A program made the translations under genes and the position numbers. From contig CAIOHR010000432.1 in assembly GCA_903858115.1 (NCBI GenBank), forward strand, positions 1 to 64,000: a stretch of 64,000 bases of DNA, read 5' to 3'. This document shows positions 62,401 to 64,000 of the stretch, one piece after another; position 1 is the stretch's first letter, and the number at the start of each line of letters is the position of its first letter. Origin of the DNA: an uncultured Pirellula sp. (lineage in GTDB: Bacteria; Planctomycetota; Planctomycetia; Pirellulales; Pirellulaceae). The notes below the pieces were generated by a model. The model searched no databases, was not told the DNA's origin, and saw only the letters and a list, made by a program, of their open reading frames with translations.

Positions 62401-64000
62401 GCACCGTTCAAGTTCACTTCCTCATCCTCAATCGTGATTTCGATCAGGACTGGTCCGCCGATCAAGTTGTTGTAGTTCGTACCCGGTGCGTAACGAACTC
62501 TTCGATTGGCTCGATTCGTATCCGTTGGATTGACGATCGAAACATTCTCTAAACCGCCCACCTCGTTAGGGTTCAATCTCGCCGAGCCGAGAAGTCGAAC
62601 ATTCACAATATTGAGGTTTTGATCCCGTTCCGAGCCGAATCCAATATCGGATGCTCCTGTGAGAATTCCCCCGTTTGCGTCGTATCCTAAAATCTCTAAC
62701 CCAGCGGAATCGCCAGTCCGTTGAGGCAAAGTTGTGATGCCTGCAAAATCATTTGCTGTCAGATTGCTCCACGACCATTCGATCACCGTATCTTCATCAA
62801 TCGTTCTGACATCATCAAAGGCCTTCGGATCATCATTGACCTTGTGCACGGTCAACGTCACCGTGGCCGCGTTCGCGCTGACCATCCGCGGATCGGTCGT
62901 TCGATAAACGAAAGTGTCGACGCCATTGAAGTGCGGATTGGGTGTATAGGAAAAGGAGCCATCTGGATTCAGTGCCAAAACACCAAACTTCGGAGCAACC
63001 AAGGGTTGCATGGAAACATCCGTAGTGGAAGTTCGGTTCTCGTCATAAACCCGAATGCTATTCTGGTCATCTGCATCGAAATCGTTCGCCAAAACACCAG
63101 ACGCCCCAACATTCAAAACACTTGTCAATCGACCATTTTCATTCACAGTGTAGGCGTCATTCACAGCGACTGGTGGCGAACCTGCCATCACTTCAATTAA
63201 GTGATCTTCGACCTCTCCGCCGACCGCCATACCGGTGGCGAGTGCCCCACCCGTCGCACTCAAACGGAATCTAGCCGTGGTATAACCGATGATGGCAGTT
63301 GAAGGCGTGATGATATTGAAGAGATTGGATCCACGAATAGCCGGTTGGCTATTGATGATCCTCTCCCCGGTATCTTCGAAGTCATTGTCTTGATTCCAGT
63401 CGATCCAAGCGTCGATGAATCCTGCATTGCTCGCCGTAATGGTCGCGATGACAGGAACCCCTGCAGTCGCAGGTCGATTCCCAGAGGCTACACTTCCTGA
63501 GTTATAAACCGCGTTGAAATAACCGCGGAATGAGACACCGTCTTCGTCGTCCGCGAGAACTCGCACTTCGTTACCTGAGGCCGTTACGCTTGGCAAATTC
63601 AGTCGTCGAGAGGCTATAGCACCGTTGATAGCAGCCGCCACTTTCGTTGCAAACGTTGCATCTGTGTCGGCGGGCTCCGCAGGGCTTGCAATCGGATTCA
63701 TGTTAACAAAAACAGGTACATTGCGTCCGAGAACGGACGACACGACTGCCGCAGAACGATCCACAATCTGGAAGACGACCGTATTTCCCGAGCCATCCAC
63801 CATCGTGAATGTTCGTTGTCCATTTGCGAGTGCTAGATCGTTCGCAGGCAACCGAACTTGAATGGTCTGCGAACCAGTCGGTTGACGTTGAATGAATGGA
63901 ACGGTGTTATGTACACTACCACTCAAATCGAACAGATGAGATGCAGATGCATCTACCGAGATCACATTTCCAGTCACCTGCGCCGAGATACCGAACAAGC
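56448..64000 (-). CDS. Giant extracellular cadherin/Ig-like repeat protein with C-terminal dockerin, N-terminus outside window
   Basis: At least 2,516 residues lie in the window, and the frame is open to the right edge. Near the N-terminus is a GEVED-type domain (FIDAWIDWNQDNDFEDTGER and GGEVEDHLIEV). Many 'tandem-95'/cadherin-like repeats follow, with motifs such as VNDAPFATNDTRRIDEDT, LANDVD and SFTYTP. Near residues 2347-2417 is a type I dockerin with two calcium loops, DVDDDGFVSAIDVLVLVNDI and DVNGDGSVSSLDVLEVVNFI. The last 99 residues form an acidic tail. The protein is probably secreted or surface-attached and calcium-dependent. No cohesin is seen in this window. Confidence 0.92.
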   Translation of the reverse strand, partial: LFGISAQVTGNVISVDASASHLFDLSGSVHNTVPFIQRQPTGSQTIQVRLPANDLALANGQRTFTMVDGSGNTVVFQIVDRSAAVVSSVLGRNVPVFVNMNPIASPAEPADTDATFATKVAAAINGAIASRRLNLPSVTASGNEVRVLADDEDGVSFRGYFNAVYNSGSVASGNRPATAGVPVIATITASNAGFIDAWIDWNQDNDFEDTGERIINSQPAIRGSNLFNIITPSTAIIGYTTARFRLSATGGALATGMAVGGEVEDHLIEVMAGSPPVAVNDAYTVNENGRLTSVLNVGASGVLANDFDADDQNSIRVYDENRTSTTDVSMQPLVAPKFGVLALNPDGSFSYTPNPHFNGVDTFVYRTTDPRMVSANAATVTLTVHKVNDDPKAFDDVRTIDEDTVIEWSWSNLTANDFAGITTLPQRTGDSAGLEILGYDANGGILTGASDIGFGSERDQNLNIVNVRLLGSARLNPNEVGGLENVSIVNPTDTNRANRRVRYAPGTNYNNLIGGPVLIEITIEDEEVNLNGAPASNNTPRQTKSTLTVNINAMNDRPTIVVNTGVLAVDYVEDVNPAKTIPVSVWAGPLANPTAGGADDENGLVTGLAGQGTSFNTTAPDVTRVRALDPSLFSVQPTITAATGADVARVLSFTLAPDVNSLVSGPILIEIFGMDDGQPAGAGPLGGVHLNESVRHTLTLNVAPVNDAPFATNDTRRIDEDTSIVISAASILSNDYAGHNPSLTNPRIDNEERDNPATPPEDRDEDQRIRIVDVQLINTAGVVRTAKPGESLTWPAGETVATGLSEIRFTPGTNYNDLIDGPVFVLVTIEDTGVTGPLPTPSLDAKRASSTLTININAMNDRPIVTLDPTSTMSNLVPTANGAQLNVGENPGTQTIPISVTAGPVGIVGASVGVSGGADDENGRVLLPTPLAGQNVSFNTTAPDVTRVRALDPTLFSVQPTITASTGTDVARTLSFTLAPNVNSLVSGPILIEIFGMDDGQPAGAGPLGGVHLNESVRQTLTLNVAPVNDAPFATDDVDTIDEDIAKIWPTRFLLSNDYAGHNPNKVPPKVDNEDGQTIRVKSVQLINIDGSPRTEYPGESLSLVSGTNPEIRFTPGTNYNNLVNGAVLVRVEIEDNGVSGSLPNVTPDPKTAFSTLTININAINDRPVVTVDPNRTKIDPTLASSGVLRLNVLEDPGQQVIPITAIAGPAGVAGRPLGRSGGADDELGLSPSAGQQSITFTNLTVRALRPALFAVQPQIVLATGTSIDRNLTFTLAPDVNVVSAGIIEIEIYGMDNGQTGNGTGGGVHQAESLRQTLSIRVSEINDPPIFDLASTTITIDEDAPRQVLPAFYFNEFAGPLTAIDEIPPAPTAQTVVRSISVPPQAVDLYAVLPTLDPVTGEVQFQYKQDVNSNFALLRGVPELFNLIFTATDDGRENGIPVPRSTSKTVSVTVNPINDAPFYTLSRSRVEVIEDAGPVTVAGFATNVRQAFNLLNGQMTAADEANQILTFNMNFSNPSLFSTPPAIDALGALTFRTAPHQNGTSVITARLVDDGAASPFPNNNLGPVLTFTISVQAINDAPEFSIPTNLTVNEDAGVVSIPGFATDIRPGPAVASDENRQSLTFNVDSFDPNLFEVAPSIQPDGTLSFRTKLNVNSSTPGINRVITFQLQDGGLAGPSPNTNLSIKQTFTLDITPVNDPPVPNIHTVTDVLEDSRITVLALDVLAGDVAGPIDEVIAGQTVRMTQIAPTSEFGGTVIPNMQGNVIVSFDYIPPPNLAGVDTIRYVVTDNGSPERSATGTIVIRPIGVNDPPQFTPGADVSVLEDAAPYSATWATNILAGPPDESGQIVSFVVAPSNPSDSRFFTVQPSISSTGVLTFTLAKDVNGVVALDVYAVDNGGNNAEIGDVNTSPTHRMTVSIGAVNDPAGFVMSGSVVVDEDSGPYSAPFLSKIVPAEGMNSVPPTATDESSQTVTILVTNSNSRLFAVQPTIDANGRLTFTPADNAFGTVLVFVEVVDNGPSSPPNVNTSGRRTFSITLTSKNDNPIANADQYSTTEDALLTVSAPGLLANDVDPDLPNDVLSVLVPAGNLTSTIGARVVLNANGSFTYDPRSTVRLQELRAGETIVDSFTYTIGDSLNGTSNIASVAITVTGVNDAPVAVNDSFQVAVGTTTLLDVLQNDRDVDSAFDLTSIEIGQLPANGIAIALPTGRVEFRSAPGFVGVNSFTYRVRDSLGALSNEATVTVNTSIPPVAGNDVVSTVRNRAVDIDVLRNDSDPDSNGGLNPASVTIVTAPNSGTARVLNDGKIRYTPVTGFVGVTSLQYTVADITGQVSNVATVTIQVLTSLFQNPDNRLDVDDDGFVSAIDVLVLVNDINENGQRVLPESFVPPPFLDVNGDGSVSSLDVLEVVNFINSQGNSGAGEGEGESVPDLDWKPINVEIMSTEEFTQTYKNAALRESMMEFDLSLAKTLREEFGYGPLMANEEGDEPESLADYLAVWEDMDNDEEDLDDVFANGNWL
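60870..61190 (-). repeat. Recent internal duplication in the dockerin protein, copy A
   Basis: Compared with copy B (61839-62159), which lies exactly 969 bp away, long stretches are identical, for example the run encoding GGVHLNESVR and the block encoding GPILIEIFGMDDGQPAGAGP. 969 bp is 323 codons, so the repeats are in frame. Confidence 0.8.
61839..62159 (-). repeat. Recent internal duplication in the dockerin protein, copy B
   Basis: Copy B of the 323-residue unit. It differs from copy A by scattered substitutions. Neighbouring segments, such as that encoding TININAMNDRP, recur a third time at about 60490-60540. Confidence 0.8.

Noticed and set aside
60963..62552. Plus-strand frames inside the dockerin gene that look repetitive
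   Set aside because: They are the antisense of the duplicated 323-residue units and mirror their repeats.

Overview
The window looks like a chromosomal segment of a planctomycete, most likely of the Pirellulales. The basis is gene content: a DUF1559 prepilin-like protein, a type I sulfatase, DUF4159 and DUF58/MoxR/BatA-type genes, a PQQ-like propeller protein, GH63-like and acetylxylan-esterase-like proteins, and a giant extracellular repeat protein ending in a type I dockerin. By eye the base composition is close to half G+C. Nearly all of it is ordinary coding sequence. No rRNA, tRNA, CRISPR array, prophage or complete insertion sequence was found.

Layout. 1-299: the edge of a Y1 (RAYT/IS200-like) transposase. 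0.5-2.8 kb: thiD and a secreted PQQ-repeat protein. 3-10.7 kb (minus): a tightly coupled operon of TPR/metallopeptidase, DUF4159, MoxR ATPase, DUF58 and BatA-like VWA protein, which probably forms one envelope chaperone-like system. 11-20.1 kb (plus): purine nucleoside phosphorylase, a 3-hydroxyisobutyrate-dehydrogenase-like enzyme, FtsH, RsgA, citrate synthase, a lipase and a sulfatase. 20.1-22.2 kb: a DUF1559 gene with a small membrane-protein partner, divergent from an MntR-type regulator. A palindrome resembling an MntR box sits inside a near-consensus promoter of the DUF1559 gene. 22.2-37.7 kb (minus): lipoprotein, malQ, asnS, GH63-like enzyme, a fused aroD-aroE, pabA/trpG-like amidotransferase, a secreted zinc-peptidase-like protein, a Gfo/Idh/MocA oxidoreductase, a cold-shock-domain protein with a Cys-rich partner, a ketosynthase/dehydratase/ACP set, and a small conserved protein. 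37.8-42.8 kb: soluble histidine kinase, histone-deacetylase-family enzyme, an unknown protein, a methyltransferase (minus), ilvN and ilvC. 43-52.7 kb (minus): a two-domain esterase, gltD, gltB and a LysR regulator directly upstream of gltB. 53.2-56.3 kb (plus): an anti-sigma-like membrane protein and nadB, bracketed by an inverted pair of 40-bp REP-like elements. 56.4-64 kb (minus): the cadherin-like/dockerin repeat protein, which runs off the right edge.

How the genes fit together. Central metabolism dominates: nitrogen assimilation (gltBD plus LysR), branched-chain and aromatic amino acids (ilvNC, aroDE, pabA), NAD and thiamine precursors, the TCA cycle and glycogen/maltodextrin handling. 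It is interleaved with planctomycete envelope and secretion genes. The points most worth pursuing are the MntR-like operator, the specialised ACP/FabZ/KS set linked to a cold-shock/Cys-rich pair, the five-gene MoxR operon, the kinase-deacetylase pair, the REP-like elements, and the internally duplicating dockerin protein.
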